From NCBI GenBank assembly GCA_001606155.1, contig LODT01000001.1, positions 620,001 through 684,000 on the forward strand: 64,000 nucleotides of DNA. The letters run 5' to 3'. The notes under the pieces are model-generated. The model was given only the letters and a program-made list of their open reading frames with translations. It searched no databases and was not told where the DNA came from. This DNA comes from Tieghemostelium lacteum. Taxonomy: Eukaryota; Evosea; Eumycetozoa; Dictyosteliales; Raperosteliaceae. Both the position numbers and the translations under genes were made by a program. Shown here in pieces: positions 32,127 to 42,700 of this stretch (within the stretch, counting starts at the first letter, position 1; the number at the start of each line of letters is the position of its first letter).

Positions 32127-35100
32127 ATGCCTAGACTAAAAATACCTCTGAAACTACAAGAGGAATTAAAAACTAATCAACCAAAGATTAATAGTTTCTT
32201 TAATGTTGTAACCCCACCTTCTAATTCTACAAGTCAATCCAAAAAAGTAGAAACTGATAAACCATCACCTAATACCAGTAAGAAGAAAATATTAGAAGAT
32301 GAAGATGATGAGGTATTAGCAGATCTCAAATCAACATCTCCAACTTCAAATAACACCAATGTTACTAATAGTGGAAGAACAAGAGTTATTAAATATGATA
32401 TTTCAAAAATTACTGCTAAAGGATCATCAGATGAATCTGAGTACGATTCTGAAGAAGAAAGAAAAAAGAAGACTACAACATCTAGTACCTCTAAAAAAGT
32501 ATTAGGAAAGAAAAGAAAGAAGGACGATTCTGATTATGAATCAGATGGTGATGATGAAAAATATAGATTAGAAGAAGAAACTTATCAAAAACATAAAAGT
32601 GTTGATGTTGATATTTCAATGTCAGATAATGATGATGAGGAAAAGGAAGACCAAGATATGAATGATATATTATCTATAAAACAAGATTCTATATCAATAA
32701 TGGATAATGTAGATGTTAATGGTGAAATGGTTTCTTATGGGATAACAGGTAGAGTACTGTTACCTCAAGGTACACCCACATTTCAACGTGATTTAAAATC
32801 TGGAAAGAAGTTAATGAAATCTTTTGATACTCTTCAGAAGCTGAGGGAGGCAAACAATGCAAAATCAGCTCAGGTTTTTGAGGAAGGTATGGAACAACAA
32901 TCCGATTCTGAAGATGATAAAAAGAAAAAGAAACCTACAGCTGCCTCTGCAAAAAGTAAAGGAAAAGTTACTTATACTCCACTGGAACAACAATACATGC
33001 AATTGAAAAAAGATAACCCAGACACACTTTTAATGATTGAGTGTGGTTATAAATTTGTGTTTTTTGGGGAGGACGCAGAAGTTGCTAATAAGGTATTGAA
33101 TATCTATAGTTATGTAAAGAAGAATTTCCTGAATGCTAGTATTCCAATTCAAAGACTATCATTTCATTTGAGACGTTTGGTTATGGCTGGGTATAAAGTT
33201 GGTGTAGTGGAACAGACTGAGACTGCAGCTTTGAAGGCTGCTTCTACAAGTAAATCAAAACCATTTGAAAGAAAACTTTCAAGGGTATATACCTCATCGA
33301 CATTTATAGATGACCAGATTGAAGATAGTTTAGATGGAACTATTCAAGATTGTTCTAGTAACTATATGATATCATTTTATGAAGAGCCTATATTTAAATC
33401 TGGTGTGGATAGTGGTGAATCTGTTATATCCTTTGTTGCAGTTTCTGTAAAGACTGGTGAGATTCTCTATGACACTTTTAAAGATGATTTAATGAGAAAT
33501 CAATTAAGTACACTATTGACACATTTGAAACCTAATGAAATTCTAATGCCTCCAACTCAAGATGTTTCTCAAAAAGATACTAGTCCAGATACCACCAAAA
33601 CATCAACTACTAAATCCAAAACAACTGTTAAACCACTAATGTCAGAGTTGACAAAGAAATATCTAAAACTTTATTACAAGGAAAACTCAGTTAGAGTCCA
33701 GACGATGAATGAACTATTGTTTGACTATGATAGAGCTCTATTAGATTTAATGGAGTTCTTTGGTGATGAACAAGAGTCAAAGTATCAAGAAATTAAAAAG
33801 AAATTACAAAATGGTGAATTGGTATGTTTAGGTGTCTTAATGCAATATCTCAAACAATTCATTCAATTCTCTCAGATTTTTGAGGTTTTGGAGAATTTTA
33901 AATCCTTTAAAGAGACAAGTCATTTGATAATGCCTCATTCAACTCTAGTGAATTTAGAGATTCTACAAAATGAATCTGATAAATCAGAGAGAGGTTCACT
34001 GTTCTGGGTGATGAATAAAACTAAGACTCACAGTGGAAAGAGATTGTTTTACAATTGGATTTGTAAGCCATTATCTCATCAGGATGCTATAGTATCAAGA
34101 CAGGAGGCTGTTGATGATATACTAAGACATTTGAAATGTAATTCTAAAGCCTATCAACACATTCAGAAACTATTTAAATCGTCTATACCTGATCTTCAAA
34201 AGAATCTATCGAGAATCTATTATAGATCACAATGTACACCAAAGGAATTTGTTGGTACTTTAGAAGCTTTCAAAAGAGTTGTAGAGAGTTTTAATCTTAT
34301 CATTCAGGAACCTGATAGTTTTAAATCAGCTCTTTTACAAAGTCAGATTTTCAATCCAAAAGATAATGAAAATCTAATGGAGAGAATTAAACAACATCTT
34401 GGGTCACTTAACCTTGAACAAGCCAATGAATACTCCACTATATCTTGTGAGAAATCTCGACTTTGGAAAGACCCAAATAAGTATCCTAAACTCCTAGAAA
34501 CCATAAACCAAGTAGACCAAGTAAAAGAAGCTCTAAATGGACATTTAAAAAAGATTAGAAAAGATCTATCTAAACCAACTCTAGAGTATGTTCATATGCC
34601 AAAACTAAACTATGAATATCTAATTGAGTTACCATTATCATTTAAATCCATACCTAAAGATTGGGAGAAAGTTGGAAATTCCACCACTAAAGTGGCAAGA
34701 TATCAGAGTCCTTTTATTAAAGAACAATTGAAGTTGTTAGGCCAAGGTAAAGAAACACTACAAATTCAGTCACAAGAAGCATGGTTGAATTTCTTGACTG
34801 AATTTACCAATGACTATGTGCTGTTTTCAAAGTTTATTCAAAGACTTGCTATACTTGATTGTTTGGTATCTCTAGGACAGATGTCAGCTACTGATGGCTA
34901 TTGTAAACCCCAGTTCACTACTGAACCTCAGATTTCGATCGTTGCAGGTAGACATCCAATAGTTGAGCAACTTTTACAAGAAGGTAGCTATCAACCTAAT
35001 AGTATTGAATTGACAGCTCTACAAAAGGTCCAAATCCTCACTGGTCCTAATATGGGTGGAAAGAGTAGTTTTATAAGACAAACAAGTCTTATTGTAATTA

Positions 35101-35774
35101 TGGCACAGATGGGATGTTATGTACCTGCACAGTCATGTAAACTTTCTGTTGTTGATGGTATCTATACTAGAATGGGTGCACATGATGAAATTGCTAAAGG
35201 ATCTAGTACATTTTTTGTAGAGTTACAAGAGACATCTGAAATCTTGAGAAAAGCAACTCCTAGATCATTGGTAATCCTTGATGAGTTGGGAAGAGGTACT
35301 TCAACACATGATGGTGTAGCTATAGCATATAGTACTTTGAAATATATAACAGAGAAACTTAAATGCTTTTGTCTGTTTGTAACACATTATCCATCTATAG
35401 CTCAACTGGAGAATGAGTACCCTCAAATGGTTTCCAACTATCACATGAGCTTCATTGAGAGAAAAGAGAAATTAACTGATGATATTGAAATTTCAAGAGT
35501 TGTATTTCTATATCAAACTGTAAAAGGTGCTGCAACTAACAGTTATGGTCTAAATGTTGCAACACTCTCTGGTATTCCTAAACCAGTCCTTATTCAAGCT
35601 ACCTTAAAATCAAATGAACTAAAACAAACTATTCAATCTAGAAATCAATCTAATAGTGATAATAATGCTAGTGAAAAGTCAAATGAAATCATAGAGAACT
35701 TAAAGAAATTATTGTTAAATAAGAATAATAATAATTTATTGGTAAAATTAAAAGAATTACAAATAAAGATTTAG
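32127..35774 (+). CDS. msh3: MSH3 DNA mismatch repair protein
   Basis: 1215 residues, one exon. The N-terminus has a PCNA-binding PIP box (QPKINSFF) and then a charged, disordered stretch. The mismatch-binding domain is the MSH3 type: YTPLEQQYMQLK, LLMIECGYKFVFFGEDAEVA, RRLVMAGYKVGVVEQTETAALKA, which lacks the Phe-x-Glu wedge of MSH6. The connector, lever and clamp domains follow, then the ATPase: ARYQSPF, Walker A TGPNMGGKSSF (about residue 972), GAHDEIAKGSSTF, Walker B LVILDELGRGTSTHDG and VTHYPS. With MSH2 it forms MutS-beta, which recognises insertion/deletion loops, relevant in a genome so rich in simple repeats. The stop overlaps the stop of the next gene. Confidence 0.97.
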   Translation: MPRLKIPLKLQEELKTNQPKINSFFNVVTPPSNSTSQSKKVETDKPSPNTSKKKILEDEDDEVLADLKSTSPTSNNTNVTNSGRTRVIKYDISKITAKGSSDESEYDSEEERKKKTTTSSTSKKVLGKKRKKDDSDYESDGDDEKYRLEEETYQKHKSVDVDISMSDNDDEEKEDQDMNDILSIKQDSISIMDNVDVNGEMVSYGITGRVLLPQGTPTFQRDLKSGKKLMKSFDTLQKLREANNAKSAQVFEEGMEQQSDSEDDKKKKKPTAASAKSKGKVTYTPLEQQYMQLKKDNPDTLLMIECGYKFVFFGEDAEVANKVLNIYSYVKKNFLNASIPIQRLSFHLRRLVMAGYKVGVVEQTETAALKAASTSKSKPFERKLSRVYTSSTFIDDQIEDSLDGTIQDCSSNYMISFYEEPIFKSGVDSGESVISFVAVSVKTGEILYDTFKDDLMRNQLSTLLTHLKPNEILMPPTQDVSQKDTSPDTTKTSTTKSKTTVKPLMSELTKKYLKLYYKENSVRVQTMNELLFDYDRALLDLMEFFGDEQESKYQEIKKKLQNGELVCLGVLMQYLKQFIQFSQIFEVLENFKSFKETSHLIMPHSTLVNLEILQNESDKSERGSLFWVMNKTKTHSGKRLFYNWICKPLSHQDAIVSRQEAVDDILRHLKCNSKAYQHIQKLFKSSIPDLQKNLSRIYYRSQCTPKEFVGTLEAFKRVVESFNLIIQEPDSFKSALLQSQIFNPKDNENLMERIKQHLGSLNLEQANEYSTISCEKSRLWKDPNKYPKLLETINQVDQVKEALNGHLKKIRKDLSKPTLEYVHMPKLNYEYLIELPLSFKSIPKDWEKVGNSTTKVARYQSPFIKEQLKLLGQGKETLQIQSQEAWLNFLTEFTNDYVLFSKFIQRLAILDCLVSLGQMSATDGYCKPQFTTEPQISIVAGRHPIVEQLLQEGSYQPNSIELTALQKVQILTGPNMGGKSSFIRQTSLIVIMAQMGCYVPAQSCKLSVVDGIYTRMGAHDEIAKGSSTFFVELQETSEILRKATPRSLVILDELGRGTSTHDGVAIAYSTLKYITEKLKCFCLFVTHYPSIAQLENEYPQMVSNYHMSFIERKEKLTDDIEISRVVFLYQTVKGAATNSYGLNVATLSGIPKPVLIQATLKSNELKQTIQSRNQSNSDNNASEKSNEIIENLKKLLLNKNNNNLLVKLKELQIKI

Positions 35775-36451
35775 ACAATATTGTAAGATGATGTAGTTGA
35801 TGGTAATAGGGGTGTTGTTATATTGTAATTTGGTAACTGTACAGATGGTGGAGTTGGAAGCTGTGGTTGTGATGAAGAATATTGAAGACTATCAATGTCT
35901 ATTAGGTATTGATATTGGTCTTTAGGAAGATGTACAAGACCATCATCTATAATGATGGCATGTGTCACTTGGAGATTTAATTCCTTGTGACGATCTTTTG
36001 TAATTTTATAGATAACTTGAAATTGGATATCTAAAGCCTGGTATCGATCATTAAAATCTTTAGTAACTGATTCAATGACTCTGTGGTACTTTCTCTTTTT
36101 ATTCATTAGAATGATGGTTACTGTTAATCCTAGGAATATGACTTCACCATACCCAGACCACTCCAGTATCTTTCCTAGTACCACCAAGTCAATATCTTTT
36201 TGTAGTATAGATCCAATAAATATTAAAACCAGTCCTACAATCATTAGAAATATCAGTATGGAAAGGTTCCTCTTATTGAGAAACCTTTTACTGTACTGTT
36301 GTGAACTTGAATTTATAGTCTCTATAAATTGTTGAATTAATTCAATTTGATCTACTACCAATGGATAATTGCTTTTACAATTATTTAATGTAAATCTCAC
36401 TATTCCCTCATCTCTATAATTTCTATCTTTCTTTAATTTAAAACTGTTCAT
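35771..36451 (-). CDS. two-TM protein of unknown function
   Basis: 226 residues, one exon. A basic N-terminus (KLKKDRNYRDEGIVRF) and a helix precede two adjacent TM segments (LSILIFLMIVGLVLIFIGSI and EVIFLGLTVTIILM) joined by a short loop. The rest is soluble: a helical stretch of basic character (YHRVIESVTKDFNDRYQALD), then IQFQVIYKITKDR and HAIIIDDG, and a Pro/Ser/Thr/Tyr tail. N- and C-termini should be on the same, probably cytosolic, side. I do not recognise the family. Its stop codon overlaps the MSH3 stop on the other strand, so mature transcripts of the two genes must be complementary at their 3' ends. Confidence 0.85.
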   Translation of the reverse strand: MNSFKLKKDRNYRDEGIVRFTLNNCKSNYPLVVDQIELIQQFIETINSSSQQYSKRFLNKRNLSILIFLMIVGLVLIFIGSILQKDIDLVVLGKILEWSGYGEVIFLGLTVTIILMNKKRKYHRVIESVTKDFNDRYQALDIQFQVIYKITKDRHKELNLQVTHAIIIDDGLVHLPKDQYQYLIDIDSLQYSSSQPQLPTPPSVQLPNYNITTPLLPSTTSSYNIV

Positions 36452-36888
36452 AAATAATACAACAATACATTTACATTAAATAGATTTATACTATTAAAAT
36501 AAAAAATATTAAAACAAAAAAAAAACAGAACCTTTCTTAAATTAGAAAAAAAAAATCTGATTCACGATCCTGGGTGATTTCTGGGATATCCACTTTACAA
36601 CCTCAACTAACCTAAAAATTCTTTTTATTAAAAAAATTTTCCACCTTAATTAGTTTTTATATTAACTTTACCAGTATTCAATGAAATCTGGAGTACAATT
36701 ATTCTTAACAAATACTACTATATATATATTATAATTTTAATTTTAAACATGAAATGTCACATTAGATTTGGAATTTCAATAGATCAAAAATGTGGTTTTA
36801 CTAGAAGTGATTAATGAGGGGTATACAAAGGGTTCTTGAGTTAAGATAATCTTTTAATTTATTTTTTTTTTATTATATTTTTAGCTCG
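36452..36888. other. divergent promoter region
   Basis: 437 A+T-rich bases between two divergent genes. A T run and TTTTTAG lie directly before the ATG at 36889, so an upstream non-coding exon joined there cannot be excluded. No gene seen. Confidence 0.4.
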
Positions 36889-38499
36889 ATGTCTTCTCAC
36901 CTCAAATTACCACACTTTGTAATAATAAAAATCTTAAACTATTATTTTTATAGTAATGGATTTAGATATCTAAAAATTAAAGACTTAGTAGATAAATTAG
37001 ATCATATATCTTTAGTTTCTAAACTGTTTAGGGAAATTGTAACAAAGTTACATATAAAGAATATCATTAATGATGAAGTCAAACCTCAAAACTATGATTC
37101 ATTGAAGAGATATTTAGATAAAGGTTTAGATATTGAAATTAGTAATATAAACTGCACTAAAGATATGGTTGAGATATTTTCACAACATGCTATATCAATG
37201 AAATACGATAACAAATTGCATAACATTGACAATGAAATATTCCCAAAAGTTCAATCACTGCACCTTTTCAATACAAAAATGACTGATATCATACTTAATG
37301 ATAAACCATTTCCTAGTTTACTCTCATTGACTATTAATTACAAATATGATGATGACACAATCCCAATACAGTTTTTTAAGTGCCCTTCAATAGATCCTGG
37401 TAAATTTAATATACAATCACTTACAAATCTAAATATTGAACCAAAGTCAGATTCACAATCTTTGATGATTGGAACTACTGTGCTTGGAAGTTATCTTCCA
37501 AATTTAAAAAAACTCAGTATTGGTACCTCTCAAACTACTGCTGGAAGCTCTTTTGAAGATCTGTTTCAAAAACTATCTATAAACACTACTTTAGAAACAT
37601 TTATTTTGAAGATTGGTGCAACTATAGATGCAAATTGGATGGTTGAGTGTATTAACAAGAACAAAACTTTGAAATACCTAGATATTCAAGCATGGTCATT
37701 GGTAGATCCTGATAATACATGTGATATTGATATCACCAATGATACACTAGAATATTTCTCATTTGATAAAAGAAATGTGGTTCCTTTCAGATTCTATATA
37801 TTCTATCACATTTGGGCAACTAAATCGAATTTACGTAAATTGTTTCTGCCAATGATGAATTTTCAAGAGACTAGTTATCTCTTGGATTCCATTCAAACAT
37901 TTCACAGTAACACTGTAAAATCCATTGATTTGATAATCTATATAAACAATTCAGTAATGAAAATACTTGCTTGTACAATAATTGAAATGAATATACCAAC
38001 CCTCGAGCAATTGGATATCAAAATCATTCACGAGCTAAAACACCAAATTGGTTTGACATTTTGTGATTTATGTAAATCTCTTAAAGTTAATAATCATCTA
38101 AAAGATCTTCAATTCCAAACTACACAGGTTAATGTAAAATCTTTAAATGAATTTATACAGTCTAATCATCCTTCACTGACTAGGTTATCTCTATCTAAAT
38201 GCTTTTTAGCCAATGGTGCGCCAGGGTTAGCCAATGCACTAATGTCAAATCACACCCTAAAATCATTTTGTTTCTCTAATGAACTCACAGTCACATCAGT
38301 CATTGATATTATCAAAACTAATCGTACTCTTCAATCTATTATATTCCTATCCTTTCCAATTGTGACAAGCGCTTATATTGCATCATTTGAAGAGGCAATA
38401 GCTAACAACCATGTTTTATCCAATATTTATATTTCTTCAATATCTTCTTATATCAAAGAAATTTTATTAAAGTATTCCATTTGTATGAACTATAATTAA
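36889..38499 (+). CDS. F-box-like / leucine-rich repeat protein
   Basis: 536 residues, one exon. The start (LPHFVIIKILNYYF, then DLVDKLDHISLVSKLFREIV) resembles an F-box helix set followed by the KLFREIVTK segment common in dictyostelid F-box and FNIP/LRR proteins. The body contains irregular LRR-like units: LPNLKKLSIG, NKTLKYLDIQ, KSNLRKLFLPMMNF, HPSLTRLSLSKCFL and NHTLKSFCFS. Such proteins are usually substrate receptors of SCF ubiquitin ligases; here the F-box is divergent and the role is inferred. Dictyostelid genomes carry many recent copies of this group. Confidence 0.72.
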   Translation: MSSHLKLPHFVIIKILNYYFYSNGFRYLKIKDLVDKLDHISLVSKLFREIVTKLHIKNIINDEVKPQNYDSLKRYLDKGLDIEISNINCTKDMVEIFSQHAISMKYDNKLHNIDNEIFPKVQSLHLFNTKMTDIILNDKPFPSLLSLTINYKYDDDTIPIQFFKCPSIDPGKFNIQSLTNLNIEPKSDSQSLMIGTTVLGSYLPNLKKLSIGTSQTTAGSSFEDLFQKLSINTTLETFILKIGATIDANWMVECINKNKTLKYLDIQAWSLVDPDNTCDIDITNDTLEYFSFDKRNVVPFRFYIFYHIWATKSNLRKLFLPMMNFQETSYLLDSIQTFHSNTVKSIDLIIYINNSVMKILACTIIEMNIPTLEQLDIKIIHELKHQIGLTFCDLCKSLKVNNHLKDLQFQTTQVNVKSLNEFIQSNHPSLTRLSLSKCFLANGAPGLANALMSNHTLKSFCFSNELTVTSVIDIIKTNRTLQSIIFLSFPIVTSAYIASFEEAIANNHVLSNIYISSISSYIKEILLKYSICMNYN

Positions 38500-38546
38500 T
38501 ACATTATCCTCACATTGGACAATTATCACTACACAATAAATTGTGA

Positions 38547-38594
38547 AGACAAATGAAAGATTATTTTTTTTTTTTTTTTTTTTTTCATTTGTCT
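38547..38594. other. 12-bp perfect stem with T-rich loop
   Basis: AGACAAATGAAA (38547-38558) and TTTCATTTGTCT (38583-38594) are exact inverted copies around a 24-nt loop that is nearly all T. It lies 48 nt after the F-box/LRR stop and 20 nt before the next ATG, so it could be a 3' end signal for one gene or a leader structure for the other. Confidence 0.65.
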
Positions 38595-38613
38595 ATAATT
38601 AAAATCAGAAAGG

Positions 38614-39026
38614 ATGGGGGATGATGGTGATGAAAATGTATTCACTGTAAAGAATCTAAAACATTGTGAAGATAATTCAAATAGTTTCTTTGCAAGGTAA
38701 CTATAAACATAGTGTGAATTCAACATTTAAATCATAGGTTTTTTTACTCTAACTCTATATATAAATATAGTTTATTAAAGTATAAGGATATGAATCATAA
38801 AGAAACCAAAGCACAATTTGAAACACTTAGTAAATGTGTTGAAGTTGCAAATGCATTACCAGAAGAAGAGAAGGTTATTCACCCAGCAGTTAAATTAATT
38901 CAATATTATCTACCTAGAGTATTCACATCTGATTTACCTAGAGAAAGAACAATCATTGCAGATACTCTAGCTTATCTAATGCCAAAGATTTTTGATCCTG
39001 AACCTGATGATGAAGGCGATGATTAA
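38614..39026 (+). CDS. small two-exon gene, unknown function (112 aa)
   Basis: Exon 1 (38614-38696) begins [20 protein letters not shown] and is joined by a GT..AG intron, phase 2, to exon 2 (38771-39026), giving 112 residues. Without exon 1, a 78-residue frame from the ATG at 38790 remains; the spliced model is preferred because exon 1 has an in-frame ATG, a good donor (GTAACT) and protein-like codon use. The body is helical and acidic: [51 protein letters not shown], with a PEPDDEGDD tail. No TM or signal. I do not recognise a family. Confidence 0.65.
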
Positions 39027-39717
39027 ACAACTATCATCTATCATCCATTTTATCAACCAATAACACAAATAGTTTAGTATACTAAATAGAATATTATTTG
39101 TACAGATTTAAAATAGTTAAAAGGATTCTAAAAACAAAAAAAAACACACAACTTCTAAGCGATCAGATATATATAAATGTTGTAAAATTAATAAATTTAA
39201 GAACACACCTCTTAAAAGAAAGTTTGTTCAAGAAAATATAAAAATAGATACTCTTTGAGAATATTTTTTTAGTTTTAATATAATGACAAACAAAGTAATA
39301 GTGAAATTGAATTGAATTTAATTGGACAATCAAGTTCAAGTCAGAAATGATGTTTTAAATTTGATGAAAAAAAAAATAAAAAATAATTACTATTAGAATC
39401 AAATTTTGTGTGGTTCACACTTTTAATAAGTTATAATTGTGTGAGTAATCAGGGGTAATTGTTTTAACCCCCTCATCTTTTTTTATAAAATTTAAAAGTA
39501 TTGATTTATCATGTATAGTGAGGATGCAGGGGTAAATTGCCAATGAAATGCAATTTTTTTGTAAAAAGTATTATAATTTTTTTGGTTATTTTTTTTTTTA
39601 ATTTAAATTTTACTCATCATTTTGAATTGAATCATTTTTAATAGTTTATAATTATTTGTTTTTTCTAATTGTATATATTGAATAATATATATAATATTGA
39701 ATTTTTATATATTGTAA
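39027..39717. other. 690-bp region upstream of glycogen debranching enzyme
   Basis: A+T-rich, no gene seen. It contains a 14-bp perfect palindrome TTTAGTATACTAAA (39073-39086), and a GTGTGGTTCACAC stretch near 39409-39421 about 300 nt before the debranching-enzyme ATG, which loosely resembles the GT-rich G-box bound by the developmental factor GBF. Confidence 0.35.
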
Positions 39718-42700
39718 ATGATAGATAATGAAAATAATTCATCTAGTCATTCAAATGAATTTAAGAGTGTTTTGGAATCATTTGACAGTAAAATTAGAAT
39801 GAAGGATTACTCTAGTAGTTTAAACTCACCATCAAAGGAAAATGTATCAGGTATTGATACTAATGTTGGTGATGCTATTTATACCATTACAATGAGTGGC
39901 AATGGTTCAGAACCACCATTCAATCAGAAGGGTTTGATATTGAAATCATTAGGTACACTTAGAATTATTATTCCAGCAGGTTTTGAAATTTCCTCCAAGA
40001 ATCCTCAAATCTATACCAATTATCCAGAAGGTCCAAATGATAAATTTCAAAGGGATCATTTTACAAAATTTCAAAAAGAGTAAGATATTTTTTTGTACTT
40101 GATGAAAATCAAAAAATCTAAAAAAAAAATATCTTCTAATCTCCTATTGGAACCTTTGCAATCAAACCCAACTCTAATAATTACAGTAGTGAACATAAAA
40201 TTTATAATGGTAATAATGATTTGTATTTTGATAGAAAAATTGAAAGATATGGTTGTTTTGAGTATTATGTTAGTTGGGATGAAGATATTGACCCACCTAT
40301 TCAATTGAAGGCTAAGGTAAAGGGAACTTTTCAAGTCAATCCAGTATTGACAATTAACAATAATGTATTACCAAGTGATGGTATTATATTACAAACCTAT
40401 TTGACAAAGTGTTTGGGACCATTAGAGAATTGGGATCATTTTATACAACAATCTAGTCAATTGGGTTATAATATGATCCATTTTACTCCAATTCAAGAGA
40501 TTGGTGCTTCTGGTAGTAGTTACAGTATCTATGATCAACAATCCATCTCCTCAAAGATTCATGGTGGCTCTGAACAAGAGAAACTCTTTGCAGTTAAGGA
40601 TTTCATAATTGGTATTGAAAAGAAGTATAATGTACTCTCCATGATTGATTTGGTATGGAATCACACTGCACACAATAGTAAATGGTTGACTGAGCATCCT
40701 GATGCCGGTTATAATACTGATAATAGTCCACATTTGAAATCAGCTGTTTTACTTGACCAGGCTTTAGTTGACTATGGAAAAGGAATCTATGGAAAAGAGA
40801 TTAATGACAGTGCACAATTGGATGAGCTAATGTCTCAGATTAAAGAACGTGTCATCTTACCTTTGAGACTCTGGGAATACTACGTTCTGGATATTGATAG
40901 TGAAATTAAAAGATTCAAAGAACAGTATCAGGAATCTGGTAGAGTAAAGGACTCAATCTATGCCTCAAGTGCATTCTCTCCAAGTTACTTAAAGAATGTC
41001 ATTTCCAATCCAACAGTTGAGAAGAATGATATCATTAAGAATATCACCAAAAAGGGTCTCATTAGAAATCCAAGTTATGAGAGATTCTCTTTGGGTATTG
41101 ATTTGGCAGTTGTATTCAAACTATTGGATACTTGCAGTACATTTATCAACCTTACCACCAATGAACAGGCACAATGGTATCAAGAGGTACTGAACTCAAT
41201 TAACATGACCATCTATGATGATTATGATGCCGATTATCTTGCAATGTGTAATAACATCTATGAGAGATTAAAATATGAAAGATTGTCAAGTCACGGTCCT
41301 AAAATGGGAGCATTCACATCTGCCAAACCAATGATTAACAGCTATTTCACAAAGATACCAGTTCGTCAACAAAATGGAACTATTCGTGAGATTCCATTGG
41401 CAAATAATGGTTGGATTTATAACTATAATCCAACTGTTGATTTTGCAAGTAGTCAGAGTAGATCCTATCTCAGAAGAGATGTAATAGTTTGGGGTGATTG
41501 TGTTAAATTGAGATATGGTTCTCAACCATCTGATAGTCCTTGGTTATGGAATCACATGAAAGAGTATACTCAAAAGATGGCATCAATCTTCCAGGCTATT
41601 CGTATTGATAACTGTCATTCCACTCCAATTCACGTGGCTCAGTATCTATTAGATTGTGCCAGAGAGGTTAGACCAAGCCTATATGTTACCTGTGAGTTAT
41701 TTACAGGATCAGAAGATGTGGATGACATTTTTGTTAGAAATCTTGGTATTAATTCACTGATTAGAGAGGCAATGGCTTGTCATGACAGTTCAGAACTTGG
41801 ACGTGTATGCCATCGTTATGGAGGTTTACCAATATGTTCACTAAACAATAACTTTGATAGTGTACAAGCTTTATTGCCAGTTCTACCACCTGCACTGTTT
41901 ATGGACTGCACTCATGACAATGAAACACCATTCCAAAAGAGAACTGTATTTGATACTCTACCAAACTCTGCAGTTGTTGCAATGACAATTTCGGCAATAG
42001 GTTCAACTAAAGGTTATGATGAAAACTATTCCAAGACTGTTGATCTTGTGAATGAAACTAAAAAATATCAACCTGACATCTCATTGAACTCTGGTATATT
42101 CCCAGTGAGAAAGTTGTTGAATAAGGTCCATTTAGAGTTGTCATACAACAAGTATAATGAAATTCATGTGTCTCAGTATGGTAATGTCATTTTGGTTCAA
42201 AGATACTCACCATCCATTAATGAATCTCTATTTTGTTTGGCTCATTCTTCATTTAGTCTGCCAAAACAGGATGTAGAGCATGACGACAAAAAGAACTCAA
42301 GTGTAAAGGGAGCAACATTCTCAATTCCATGTGAAATTAATGAATTCCTTTTTGGTGCTAGAATTACTGGTTATTCAGGTTCACCAACTTCAGAAGGTCA
42401 TTTGAATGGTCTACAGGTAGAATGTGAGCAATTGTTTGGTGATAAGGTACTTAATAGATGGTGTCAAATTGAAACTCCATATAGTAATGAAAGTCAATTG
42501 AAACTTAAACTCATTGATTTCCCACCTGGTTCTGTATTGTTCTTTAGAGGTAAAATTCCAAAAGATTCCTCTGAGGCAATGGAGAAATTAGATGCTCTAC
42601 TCAGTGATCAACAAGCTATTCAACAGTCAATTCAGTCTTGTAAATTCTTGGATTTTAATATTCTATTGTACAGATATCATGAAGAGGAAAAATCCATTAC

